A stretch of DNA of 64,000 nucleotides from Streptomyces luomodiensis. GTDB lineage: Bacteria; Actinomycetota; Actinomycetes; Streptomycetales; Streptomycetaceae. The position numbers and the translations under genes are program-made. The DNA lies in NCBI RefSeq assembly GCF_031679605.1, contig NZ_CP117522.1, positions 4,526,001-4,590,000 on the forward strand, in the 5' to 3' direction. Shown here in pieces: positions 35,149 to 43,805 of this stretch; position 1 is the stretch's first letter; the number at the start of each line of letters is the position of its first letter. Below the pieces are notes generated by a model. It was not told the DNA's origin. It was given only the letters and a program-made list of their open reading frames with translations, and did no database searches.

Positions 35149-35940
35149 TCAGTCGCCCGCCGGCAGTAAGCCCAGCTCGACCGCGCGCACCCCGGCTTGG
35201 AACCGGGAACTGGCCCCCAGGCCGCGCATGATTTCGGCGACATGGCGCCGGTAGGTGCGCAGTGACACCTCGACCTCCCGGGCCGCCACGTCGTCGGTGT
35301 ACCCCTGACAGAGCCTCTCGAGGATGCGCCGGACCGACTCGCTCCGCAACCACTTGTCGATCCACTCGTGCTCGGCCAGCGGTACGGCGCTCCCCCACGC
35401 GCCCGCGAACAGCAGGTCCAGCGTCCGGACCAGGGCCGGGTCCTCGATGACGGAGACGACCTCCTCGCCACGGCTCTCCACCCGGGAGCGGACCATGGCG
35501 ATCCTGCCGTCCACGATCAGGGTGTCCGCGAGCGCCTCCGCCACCCGCACCTGCACCTGCGCCTCACCGCGCTCGACGGCGGCGCGCACGGCGGACTCGC
35601 GTAAGGACTCGGGCGTGCACAGGAGACGGGCCGGTATGCGCTTACGGCCGCCCACGGCAAGCCGCTCCATGGCCGCGCCGACCACCTTCGCGCGCTCTCC
35701 CCCGTCCGGCAGGGCCACGCTGACGCTGTGTTTCGCCTGACCGATCAGGACGTCCACGGCGTTGGCGACGGCGGCCTCGTCGCGGTCCAGTGTGATGACG
35801 GAGTTCCGGGCGGTGCGGCGGTGCAGATTCACCGTGGACACGATCAGCTCGCGGGCCTTGAGCAGTGCCGCTTCCACGCTGTCGGCCGATCTGACGTCGG
35901 CCGGTCTCTCGGAATCGGAAGCCTTCGATGGACCTGTCAT
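35149..35940 (-). CDS. LuxR-type HTH regulator with PLD/TrmB-like sensor domain (paralogue 2)
   Basis: Regulator of 263 residues from the ATG at 35940, which follows GGGGGGTAGGC. The domain plan equals that of paralogue 1: an N-terminal helix (SVEAALLKARELIVSTVNLHRRTA), a TrmB/PLD-like middle (AVANAVDVLIGQAKHSVSVALPDG) and the HTH ILERLCQGYTDDVAAREVEVSLRTYRRHVAEIMRGLGASSRFQAGVRAVELG. Such pairs often serve as pathway-specific regulators in streptomycete clusters. The region upstream to 36020 is unusually A+T-rich and is its likely promoter. Confidence 0.88.
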   Translation of the reverse strand: MTGPSKASDSERPADVRSADSVEAALLKARELIVSTVNLHRRTARNSVITLDRDEAAVANAVDVLIGQAKHSVSVALPDGGERAKVVGAAMERLAVGGRKRIPARLLCTPESLRESAVRAAVERGEAQVQVRVAEALADTLIVDGRIAMVRSRVESRGEEVVSVIEDPALVRTLDLLFAGAWGSAVPLAEHEWIDKWLRSESVRRILERLCQGYTDDVAAREVEVSLRTYRRHVAEIMRGLGASSRFQAGVRAVELGLLPAGD

Positions 35941-36485
35941 GCCTACCCCCCGAACGGAACGCACAGCGTGATCCACGGGATGCCGAGAGACTGCCCCAGC
36001 ATTGGTTGACCCTTAAATTTATTACCGACGTACAGGGCCGTACCAGGAGGGAATCGCCTGAACATCCGAGCAGAACTCCGTGAAGCGGAAAAGCTGCGGA
36101 GCGCTAAACACATTAACAAGCGGCTCGCGGCCGAGGTTAGTTTGGGCGGCGCATCACCGTCAACGCGCCCAAGAGCGTAAAGAGTTGGCAAAGATACCCG
36201 CTTATCCGGAATGCCGCCTCCCGCCGCCCCGCCCGGCGTCCGCCTTGTCAGGAACTTCCCCGGCCGACCGGAAACTGTTCCCCGACTCCCCGCCCATCGA
36301 CCACCCTGCGCACCGGCCACACTACGCTCAGCCATCATCGGCACTCTCTCTGTCCTCTTGCTGCCACCTCCGCGCGATATCGGAGCCGCCCCGGACGAAA
36401 GGCCGTCGGCGGCCCGAATTCCACAGCGTCCGCCGGATGCGGAATACGCGATACGGAATCTGTACAACCGTTCTTCCACGGCCTT
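35941..36485. other. Gene-free interval between serA homologue and LuxR paralogue 2
   Basis: About 545 bp without a supported gene. An A+T-rich stretch (TTAAATTTATTA, about 36013-36024) is the best candidate for the paralogue 2 promoter. The long frames here have the composition of non-coding DNA. Confidence 0.5.
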
Positions 36486-38198
36486 TTATCCGCGGCCACT
36501 CAGCGTCCACCAGTGCGTCGCCTCGACCGCGCCGGCGGCCTCGGTCAGCAGGCCGGGGCGCACCGGCCGGTCCACGCCCAGCACGACGACCGCGTCGCCG
36601 CCCGGCGCGGTGCGGGCCACCCGCATCGCGGTGATGTGCACCCCGCCCCGGCCGAGCGCCGCACCGAGCCCGCCGAGCACGCCCGCCGCGTCCCGGCAGC
36701 GGAGGAAGAGCGTCTCCCCGGCGAGCGGGAAGTCCAGCGGCCGGCCGCAGATCTCCACCAGCCTGACGGTGCCCTCGGGCGCCGACAGGGCACCGGTCAC
36801 CGAGACGCCGTCGCCGCCGGGGAGGGTCGCGCGGACCGTCACCGAGCGGTCGCCCCCGGCCTCGGGGGCGGCGGTGGTGGCGGTGGCCGTCATGCCGCGC
36901 TCCTCGGCCAGCGCGGGCGCGTTCACGTACGAGACGCGGGTGAGGCCCGCACCGGTCAGCGCGCCCTTCAGGGCCGCGAGTTCCAGCGCGGCCGGTTCCA
37001 GCGCCGCGGGCTCCCGCCTCGTGGGCTCCGGCGTCGTGGGCTCCGGTGCGGCCGCCTCGGGTTCGGTGGGTCCGCCCGTCGCCACGATCTCCAGCCGGGG
37101 CGGCGGCCCTCCGGTGGCGGCGGTGACCAGGGCGGCCAGCCGCTCCGTCAGCGCCAGCCAGGGCGCCGGCGCGCGAGGGACCGTCCCGGCCCGTACGTTG
37201 ACCGCCTCCGGCACCACCTCGCCGCCGAGCACACGCCGTACGGACCGTGCCGCCGACACCCCGGCCCGCTCCTCGGCCTCCGGGGTGTGCGCCGCCGGCT
37301 CCGGGGTGATCACCACGGTGTCCAGTTCGGCCAGCGGGGACTCGGCGCGGGCGACGATCCCCGCCGCCGCGACCCGGCCCTCCTTCAGCGCCGCGTACAG
37401 CTCCAGCTGGTCCACGGCGCCGCCGCCGGTGACGTCGACCAGGCGCGCCCCCGGTCCGATCCGGTGCAGCGCATCGAACCCCAGCAGCCCGCGGTGCTCG
37501 GGCGTTTCGGGCAGGTGCACGGAGACCAGATCGGCACGGGCCAGGAGTTCGTCCAGCGTGACCAGCCGGACGCCCTCCGCCGCGAGGTGACCGGCGAGGT
37601 GACCGGCGGAGTGGCCGGTGCCCGCCGACGGGTCGTAGGCGATCACCTCCATGGCGAACGCGCGCATCCGCCGGGCCACCTCCCACCCGACCGGTCCCAG
37701 GCCGACCAGCCCCAGCACCTTGTCCGCCAGCTCCATCCCCGGCGGCCGGGAGCGCGGCCGGCGCCCGCCCGTGGGCGACGCGTCGGCCCGTGGGATGCCG
37801 CGTGCCACGGCCAGCAGCAGCCCGACGGCGAGCTCGGCGGCGCTGACGGCGTGCGCGGTGGGCGCGTTGACCACCATGACCCCGGCGGCGGTGGCGGCGG
37901 GCACGTCCACCGCGCCCACCCCCGCCCCCGCCGTGGCGATCACCTTCAGCCGGGGCGCGGCGGCCAGGGCCTCGGCGTCGATCCGCGTGGTGTCGCGGAC
38001 GAGCACCGCGTCGGCCTCGGCCAGCTCCCTCAGCAGGGCGTCCCGCCCGGCGCCGGAGCGCTCGCGGATCTCCACCTCCGGTCCGAGGGCGGCCACGGCG
38101 GTGGGCGACAGCTCCTCGGCGATCAGTACGACCGGCCGGCGGTCCGCGGTGGCCTCGCCCCCGGCCTCCGTTCCGCCGCCGCGCACGGGGCCGGTCAA
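36486..38198 (-). CDS. D-3-phosphoglycerate dehydrogenase-like protein (SerA homologue) of the diaminopropionate pathway
   Basis: Protein of 570 residues from a TTG at 38198, whose 4-nt overlap with the sbnA stop (TTGA) copies the ATGA/GTGA overlaps along this operon. The Rossmann loop is LGLVGLGPVGWEVARRM, followed by a SerA-type intervening domain and a C-terminal ACT-like domain (GETLFLRCRDAAGVLGGLGAALGRGGVHITAMRVART). It should start serine/O-phosphoserine supply for SbnA. Key residues look altered: the usual NxARG segment reads DVTGGGAVDQ without the substrate Arg, and the usual TPH reads TPEPAAH. An Ala/Glu/Pro repeat of about 45 residues (EPTTPEPTRREPAALEPAAL) interrupts it. It may be impaired or altered in substrate. 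Confidence 0.85.
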   Translation of the reverse strand: MTGPVRGGGTEAGGEATADRRPVVLIAEELSPTAVAALGPEVEIRERSGAGRDALLRELAEADAVLVRDTTRIDAEALAAAPRLKVIATAGAGVGAVDVPAATAAGVMVVNAPTAHAVSAAELAVGLLLAVARGIPRADASPTGGRRPRSRPPGMELADKVLGLVGLGPVGWEVARRMRAFAMEVIAYDPSAGTGHSAGHLAGHLAAEGVRLVTLDELLARADLVSVHLPETPEHRGLLGFDALHRIGPGARLVDVTGGGAVDQLELYAALKEGRVAAAGIVARAESPLAELDTVVITPEPAAHTPEAEERAGVSAARSVRRVLGGEVVPEAVNVRAGTVPRAPAPWLALTERLAALVTAATGGPPPRLEIVATGGPTEPEAAAPEPTTPEPTRREPAALEPAALELAALKGALTGAGLTRVSYVNAPALAEERGMTATATTAAPEAGGDRSVTVRATLPGGDGVSVTGALSAPEGTVRLVEICGRPLDFPLAGETLFLRCRDAAGVLGGLGAALGRGGVHITAMRVARTAPGGDAVVVLGVDRPVRPGLLTEAAGAVEATHWWTLSGRG

Positions 38199-39202
38199 CC
38201 GGCACCGACCAGTTGGGAGGAGGGGTCGGTGCGGGGGGCCGGGAGCTGCGCACCGGCGGGCTCCTCGTAGTGCTCGGCCACCCACTCCGGGTCGTACACC
38301 GAGTCGAGATAGCGGTCACCCTGGTCGGGTGCGATGGCCACCGAGACGAGCGGACCGCCGCCCGGCCGCTCGGCCAGCCAGCGCCGGGCGCCGCTGACCA
38401 CGGTGCCCGTCGAACCGCCGAAGAGGAAACCGCGCCGCGCCATGGCCCGGCAGGTCTCGATGGTCTCCGGCTCCTCCACCATCACCACCTCGTCGACCAG
38501 TCCGGGGTCCAGCAGCGCCGGCCGGACCCCGGCCCCGAGGCCCGGGATCAGCCGGCGCGCCGGCGGTCCGCCGAAGGTGACCGACCCGACCGAGTCCACG
38601 GCCACCACGGTCACCGAGGGCCGGTGCTCCCGGAACCAGCGGGCGCAGCCCATCAGGGTGCCGGTCGTGCCGGCGCCGATGAACACCACGTCCAGTCCGG
38701 GGAACTGCTCGGCGATGGCCGGGGCGGTGGTGCGGTAGTGGGCCAGCCAGTTGTGGCGGTTGTCGTACTGGTTGAGCCAGACATACCGCGGGTCGTAGGC
38801 GCACAGCCGCTGTACGTAGTCCAGGCGGGCGCCGAGCAGGCCCCGGGTCTTGTCCGGGCGGCTGATGGTGAGCACCTGGGCGCCGAGGGCCTGCATCTGG
38901 CGGCGGCTGGCCGGGTTGCAGCGCGAGTCCGTGACGCACAGGAAGCCGTAACCGCGGCTGGCGGCGATCATGCTCAGCGCGATTCCGAGGTTGCCGGAGG
39001 AGGACTCCACCAGGACCGACCCCGGGGCCAGCAGCCCGTCGCGTTCGGCGGCGAGCACCATCTCACGAGCCGCCTTCAGCTTCACGGATCCCGCGAAGTT
39101 GAAGCTCTCGCATTTGAGATACAGAGGAACGTCGACCACCGCGCCGAGATCCACATAGAGGTCTTCCATGTTGATCTCGTGCGGGGCTGAGATTACGGGC
39201 AC
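38195..39202 (-). CDS. sbnA: SbnA: N-(2-amino-2-carboxyethyl)-L-glutamate synthase
   Basis: Fold-type II PLP enzyme of 335 residues that joins O-phospho-L-serine and L-glutamate to ACEGA, the precursor of L-2,3-diaminopropionate. The PLP Lys lies in ESFNFAGSVKLKAA (about 33-46), VESSSGNLGIALSM binds phosphate, and VFIGAGTTGTLMG is typical of the cysteine-synthase family. The GTG at 39202 gives the family N-terminus VPVISAPHEIN. It lies 41 bp downstream of sbnB and overlaps serA. The sbnA-sbnB pair is the recognised diaminopropionate cassette of staphyloferrin B and viomycin-type pathways. Confidence 0.94.
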   Translation of the reverse strand: MPVISAPHEINMEDLYVDLGAVVDVPLYLKCESFNFAGSVKLKAAREMVLAAERDGLLAPGSVLVESSSGNLGIALSMIAASRGYGFLCVTDSRCNPASRRQMQALGAQVLTISRPDKTRGLLGARLDYVQRLCAYDPRYVWLNQYDNRHNWLAHYRTTAPAIAEQFPGLDVVFIGAGTTGTLMGCARWFREHRPSVTVVAVDSVGSVTFGGPPARRLIPGLGAGVRPALLDPGLVDEVVMVEEPETIETCRAMARRGFLFGGSTGTVVSGARRWLAERPGGGPLVSVAIAPDQGDRYLDSVYDPEWVAEHYEEPAGAQLPAPRTDPSSQLVGAG

Positions 39203-39243
39203 GTCATCACCGTTATTCGTCTGGGGCGCAGCCGCCCGGCCGG

Positions 39244-40287
39244 TTACGAGCCCGATCGTCCGTAGCGGCTGAGCTCGTGGAAGAAACCGTCCACCACCGA
39301 CAACGCCCCTTCGGCGCGCAGCTGATCGTGGATGTAGCGGCCGAGCGCGATGTCGAGTACGCCCAGGCCGAACGGGGAGAACACCAGCGGGCGGTCGGCG
39401 GGCAGCTCGACCCGGCCCTCCAGCACGTCGTAGAGCGTCCCGGCGATGAAGTCCCGATTGCCGGTGAGCTGTTCGGCCAGGTGCGGGGAGGTGTCCGCCT
39501 TCAGGCAGTGCTCCACGTCGTCCACCACGTTGGTGGCGGCCAGCAGGATCTCGGGGGCCAGATCGCGCAGCGAGACGTTGAGCACCAGCGGGTTGTGGGC
39601 GAACCAGGCCGGGTCGTGGATATGCGGGGTGCCCGCGACGGTGGCGAGGATCACCAGGTCGCTGGCCTCGATCAGCTCGCGGGCGCCTGCGTGCACCACG
39701 GCCGGGGCGGCGTCCGCGCGCGAACCGAGGTAGCCGGCGAAGCCCTGGGCGTGCTGCGCGGACAGGTCGAAGATGCCGACCTCGTCGAAGTCCCAGCCGC
39801 TCGCCACCAGATAGGTGTGGATATAGCGGGCGATCAGTCCGGTGCCGATGAAGCCGACCCGGCGCGGCCGCTCCCCCCGGCTGAGCTTGTCGGCGGCGAG
39901 CGCCGCCGAGGCCGCGGTGCGCGAGGCGGAGATGATGGACGACTCCAGGCAGGCGAACGGATAGCCGGTGTCGTGGTCGTTGAGGATCAGCACGGCCGAG
40001 GCGCGCGGGATGCCCGCGGCCACGTTCTCCGGGAAGCTGGAGATCCACTTCAGGCCGTCGGTGGCCCGCTCACCGCCGACCGACGCGGGCAGTGCGATGA
40101 TCCGCGAGCTGGGCCGGTCGGGGAAGCGCAGGAAGTACGACGGCGGGTTGACGGTCTGCTGGGCGCCGTGCAGCCGGTAGACCTCCTCCACCAGTGTCAG
40201 GACCTGCTTCTCGTTGCCCGAGAGCACGTGGTCCACCTGCGCGCCGGAGATGACGGCGAAGGGCGGCACGCCGGATTGCCGGGACAT
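39244..40287 (-). CDS. sbnB: SbnB: ACEGA dehydrogenase releasing L-2,3-diaminopropionate
   Basis: NAD-dependent enzyme of the ornithine cyclodeaminase/mu-crystallin family that oxidatively hydrolyses ACEGA to L-2,3-diaminopropionate and 2-oxoglutarate. It has 347 residues from the ATG at 40287, which has GGAG 8 nt upstream; the ATG at 40305 lacks one. Substrate residues lie in KWISSFPENV (about 81-90) and the Rossmann loop in RVGFIGTGLIARYIH. It precedes sbnA in the operon. With SerA-like and SbnA proteins it should furnish Dap to the adenylation protein encoded upstream. Confidence 0.94.
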   Translation of the reverse strand: MSRQSGVPPFAVISGAQVDHVLSGNEKQVLTLVEEVYRLHGAQQTVNPPSYFLRFPDRPSSRIIALPASVGGERATDGLKWISSFPENVAAGIPRASAVLILNDHDTGYPFACLESSIISASRTAASAALAADKLSRGERPRRVGFIGTGLIARYIHTYLVASGWDFDEVGIFDLSAQHAQGFAGYLGSRADAAPAVVHAGARELIEASDLVILATVAGTPHIHDPAWFAHNPLVLNVSLRDLAPEILLAATNVVDDVEHCLKADTSPHLAEQLTGNRDFIAGTLYDVLEGRVELPADRPLVFSPFGLGVLDIALGRYIHDQLRAEGALSVVDGFFHELSRYGRSGS

Positions 40288-40360
40288 GTAGGGCACTCCA
40301 TTCATCCGTGGGATCGGGGGTGACGTCGCGGGCGACGTCGGGGGCGTCGTCGGGGGTCGG

Positions 40361-41389
40361 TCAGGCCGTGTCCGGCACCCGCACCGGGTCGCCGAGGACG
40401 ACGACGACCTCGCGCTCCCCCTCGTAGGGCTCGCGGCTGTGCGCCATCCGCAGGTTGTCCACGACCATCAGGTCCCCGGCCTGCCAGGGCTCCCGGAGCG
40501 TGTGCTTCTCGTACACCGCGTTGATGGCGAGCACCGTGGCCTCGTCGATGGTGCCGCCGTCTCCGTAGCCGCTGTTGAACGGCAGTCCGTCCGGGCCGAA
40601 TTCGAAGGTCAGGTACTCGCGGATCACCGGGTCGAGGGTCCACTCGTTGAGGAAGGCGATCTGGTTGAACCAGCCGAGGCGGCCGTTCACCGGATGGCGC
40701 AGCACCGCGGCCGAGCGCTGCCGGGTGCGCAGATCACCGCCCGGCCGCCACTCGGTCTCGATGCCCCACCGGCGGCAGTAGGCGTCGACGGCCTCGCGGT
40801 CCTCGGCACCGAAGGACTCCGCACGCCCGATCCCCACGGTGTCGGTGTAGTTCCGGTCCAGCCGCCAGCCGACCTGCTGGAACCGGGCCACCAGCGCCGG
40901 GTCCAGCGCCTCCAGCACCGTCTGGGAGTCGGCCACGCCGGTCACCCCGCCGGAGGCCGGCGGCGTCAGGCACGCGAAGAGCAGGGTCGCGGGCACTTCG
41001 CGGCGGTAGCTCAGCTCATGGTGCATGCACATCGGCTGGTCGGGCGGCCACTCCGAGGAGGAGTAGACGCCGTCGGCGCGGAGGTGGCGGGTGGCGAAGC
41101 CCTCCCGTTCGGCCATCACCTCGTCCAGGAGTTCCCGGCCCACCCGGCCCACCGTCCGGGCGTCGGCGAGGCCGAGGCCGCGCACCAGCACCGCGCCGTG
41201 TTCGGCGACGGCGGCGCGCAGTTCGGCGCGGTGGGCGGCGGCCCACGCGGCCGGGTCGGCGGGCGGGGGCCCGTCGAGGCGGAGCACCGCGGGTCGGTCG
41301 GCGAGGACCTCCACCGGCATCGCGCTCGACGTCGTGCTCGATGTCATGTCCGATGCCGCGCTCGTTGTCATGTCGGGCGTCACAGCCAT
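40361..41389 (-). CDS. TauD/TfdA-family Fe(II)/2-oxoglutarate dioxygenase, SyrP-like
   Basis: Protein of 342 residues. The iron ligands are visible as MHHELSYRREVPATLLF (HxE-type facial triad start, about residues 121-137) and the distal His in NLRMAHSREPYEGEREVVVVLGDP, with Arg for 2-oxoglutarate. It resembles SyrP and clavaminate-synthase-like enzymes that hydroxylate amino acids tethered to a PCP. Residues 1-25 are a Ser/Thr/Ala-rich tail. It lies 13 bp downstream of the adenylation-PCP gene, so beta-hydroxylation or desaturation of the PCP-bound amino acid, probably Dap, is the natural proposal. The reaction is inferred. Confidence 0.88.
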   Translation of the reverse strand: MAVTPDMTTSAASDMTSSTTSSAMPVEVLADRPAVLRLDGPPPADPAAWAAAHRAELRAAVAEHGAVLVRGLGLADARTVGRVGRELLDEVMAEREGFATRHLRADGVYSSSEWPPDQPMCMHHELSYRREVPATLLFACLTPPASGGVTGVADSQTVLEALDPALVARFQQVGWRLDRNYTDTVGIGRAESFGAEDREAVDAYCRRWGIETEWRPGGDLRTRQRSAAVLRHPVNGRLGWFNQIAFLNEWTLDPVIREYLTFEFGPDGLPFNSGYGDGGTIDEATVLAINAVYEKHTLREPWQAGDLMVVDNLRMAHSREPYEGEREVVVVLGDPVRVPDTA

Positions 41390-41402
41390 GGTCGGGGTGT
41401 CC

Positions 41403-43805
41403 TCACGTGTCGTTGCGGGCGTCGATCAGTTCGGCCAGCTCGGCGAGCACGGGGCGCTGGTGGATGTCGCGCAGGGTGAAGCCGCGCTCCATCCGGACCA
41501 CCAGCCGCACCGCCGAGAGCGAGGTGCCGCCCCGGTCGAAGAAGTTCTCGTTCCGCCCGATCTCGTCGTCGGGCAGCCGCAGCACCTCGGCCCACGCCCG
41601 CGCCAGCCGGCGCTCGGTGGCGGTGCGCGGGGCCTCCCGGACGGCGTCCCCGGCGGGGGCGTCGAGGTCGGCGGCCACGGCGCGCAGCGCCTTCTTGTCG
41701 ATCTTCCCGTTGCCGGTCAGGGGCAGCGCCGCCAGGCGCTCGATCCGGTGCGGCACCATATAGGCGGGCAGCACCGCGCGGAGCTGTTCGCGCAGGCCGT
41801 CGGAGGACTCGCCGGAGCCGGCCTGGAAGCCGACCAGATGCTTTCCGGCGTCCGGGGTCTCCACGACCACCACCGCCGCGTCCCGGACCGCGTCCAGCTT
41901 CAGCAGCTGGTTCTCGATCTCGCCGATCTCGATCCGGAAGCCCCGGATCTTGACCTGCGCGTCCCGGCGGCCGAGGAACTCCAGCTTGCCCTCCGGGAGC
42001 CAGCGGCCGAAGTCGCCGGAGCGGTAGAGCCGGTTGCCGGGGCGGTGCGGATCGGTGCCGAACGCCTGGGCGGTGCGCTCGGGGTCGTTGACATAGCCGC
42101 GCCCCACGCAGACCCCGGAGAAGACGATCTCGCCGGGGGCGCCCAGCGGCACCGGCTGGAGGTTCTCGTCCACCACGTAGACGGTGACGTTGCCGACCGG
42201 TGGGCCCAGCGGGACCGAGTCCCGCTCGGGCACGCCCGTCATCACCTCGTGGTTGGTGTCGTCGCTGGTCTCGGTGAGCCCATAGGCGTTCATCAGCGCG
42301 ATGCCCGGGAAGCGGGCGAACCAGCGGACGGTCAGCTCCTTCTTGAGCGCCTCGCCGGTGACCGACACACAGCGCAGCGCGGGCAGGTCACGCGGCCGGT
42401 TCTCCAGCCGGGACAGCACCACCTCGAGATAGGAGGGCACGGCCTGGAGCACCGCGACCTCGCCGCGCTCGATGGTGTCGAGATAGCGGTCGACGTCGAG
42501 CACCGCCTCCTGCTCCACGATGAGCGTGCGGCCACCCACCACCAGCGCCGCCACCAGCTGCCACAGCGAGATGTCGAAGGACTGCGGGGCGGTCTGCGCC
42601 ACCACCTGCCCCGCGCCGATCGACTGGTCGTCGATCTTGGCGTAGAGGTGGTTGACAAACCCGGCGTGCTCGCACATCGCGCCCTTGGGCTCCCCCGTGG
42701 AACCCGAGGTGAAGTAGAGGTACGCCAGCCGCTCGGGGCCGATGACGAGCCCCGGGTCGGTGTCCGGCCGTCCCTCCGCCCAGGCGTCCTCGACCGTCAG
42801 CAGCTCCAGGCCCTCGGGCGCGGCCTGCTGGAGGTGGCCGGGGCCACCGGGCTCGGTGAGCACCAGCCGGCAGTCGGCCCGGACCAGGGTGCGGGCCATC
42901 CGGTCGGCGGGGGCCTGCGGTTCGATGGGCAGATACGCGGCGCCCGCCTTGAACACGCCGATGACCGCGGCCATCCAGTGCAGATTGCGCTCGGTGACGA
43001 CGGCGACGACGGCCTCGGGGGCCAGGTCGCGGGCGAGCAGCGCGTGGGCGATCCGGTTGGCGCGGGCGTTGAGTTCCGCGTAGGTCCAGCTCGTACCGGC
43101 GTGGACGGCGGCGATCTCCTCGGGGCGGGCGGCCACCTGCTCCTCGAACAGCTCATGGAACCGCCGGTCCGGCAGGGCGCGTTCGGGCCCCGACAGGCCG
43201 GTGATCTGGTGGCGCAGCTCCTCGTCGGAGAGCAGGGTGCGGGCCCGGCAGGGCGCGTCCGGCTCGGCCACCAGCCGGGCCAGCGCCGTCAGGTGGTAAC
43301 CGGCGATCCGGTCGGCCGCCTCGGCGTTCAGCACATCGACGCGGTGGCGCAGCCGGAGGGTGCGGGTGGCGGGGTCGAAGGACACGGTCAGCACGACGGG
43401 GGACCCCTCGGGCGGGGTGTGGCCGCCGCCGAGGTCCAGGACCGTCTCGTAGGCCGTGTCGTACGCGGGGTCGTGGGCGGACGGGGACGCGTCGACCGCG
43501 CGCAGCAGCTCGCGCCACGTCAGGGCGCCGACCTCGACCCGGCGGCCGGCCGGGGCGGTGGCGGTGTCCGCCACGTACCCGGCGATCAGTTCGGGTTCGC
43601 CGCTGAGCGCCGAGAGCACCACGGCGTGCGCGGCGAGCGCGACGGCCTGCCAGCCGGTACCGGTACGGCGCGACACCAGCCGGGCGGCGGCCACCAGCCG
43701 GGCGGGCAGGGGGCGGGACAGCTCGGCGGTGCGCGGCTCGGTCTCCAAGGACCAGCGGGGCACGGTGCGCTGGGGTTCGGCGGTCACCCGGGGCTCGTCG
43801 GTCAT
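41403..43805 (-). CDS. NRPS adenylation-PCP protein with N-terminal condensation-domain remnant
   Basis: Protein of 800 residues. Residues about 1-210 resemble only the C-terminal lobe of a condensation domain (LSALSGEPELIAGYVADT, LRLRHRVDVLNAEAADRIAGYHL) and lack HHxxxDG. The adenylation domain follows with A3 YFTSGSTGEPKGAM, A4 FDISLWQLVAALVVGG, A5 NAYGLTETSDDTNH, A7 YRSGDFGRWLPEG, A8 and A10 LPLTGNGKIDKKAL. A PCP ends the protein with FDRGGTSLSAVRL (Ser for phosphopantetheine). The selectivity code begins Asp-Ile...Trp; the full code was not resolved. Dap is the likely substrate from context. An MbtH gene lies in the same operon. The start ATG overlaps the previous gene by 4 nt. Confidence 0.93.
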   Translation of the reverse strand: MTDEPRVTAEPQRTVPRWSLETEPRTAELSRPLPARLVAAARLVSRRTGTGWQAVALAAHAVVLSALSGEPELIAGYVADTATAPAGRRVEVGALTWRELLRAVDASPSAHDPAYDTAYETVLDLGGGHTPPEGSPVVLTVSFDPATRTLRLRHRVDVLNAEAADRIAGYHLTALARLVAEPDAPCRARTLLSDEELRHQITGLSGPERALPDRRFHELFEEQVAARPEEIAAVHAGTSWTYAELNARANRIAHALLARDLAPEAVVAVVTERNLHWMAAVIGVFKAGAAYLPIEPQAPADRMARTLVRADCRLVLTEPGGPGHLQQAAPEGLELLTVEDAWAEGRPDTDPGLVIGPERLAYLYFTSGSTGEPKGAMCEHAGFVNHLYAKIDDQSIGAGQVVAQTAPQSFDISLWQLVAALVVGGRTLIVEQEAVLDVDRYLDTIERGEVAVLQAVPSYLEVVLSRLENRPRDLPALRCVSVTGEALKKELTVRWFARFPGIALMNAYGLTETSDDTNHEVMTGVPERDSVPLGPPVGNVTVYVVDENLQPVPLGAPGEIVFSGVCVGRGYVNDPERTAQAFGTDPHRPGNRLYRSGDFGRWLPEGKLEFLGRRDAQVKIRGFRIEIGEIENQLLKLDAVRDAAVVVVETPDAGKHLVGFQAGSGESSDGLREQLRAVLPAYMVPHRIERLAALPLTGNGKIDKKALRAVAADLDAPAGDAVREAPRTATERRLARAWAEVLRLPDDEIGRNENFFDRGGTSLSAVRLVVRMERGFTLRDIHQRPVLAELAELIDARNDT

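Noticed and set aside
36211..38319. Long frames on both strands over the serA homologue
   Set aside because: Shadow frames; only the frame with the Rossmann and ACT motifs makes a sensible protein.
38195..40048. sbnA reading frame extended to 617 codons
   Set aside because: The extension overlaps sbnB in another frame; the GTG at 39202 gives the family N-terminus.
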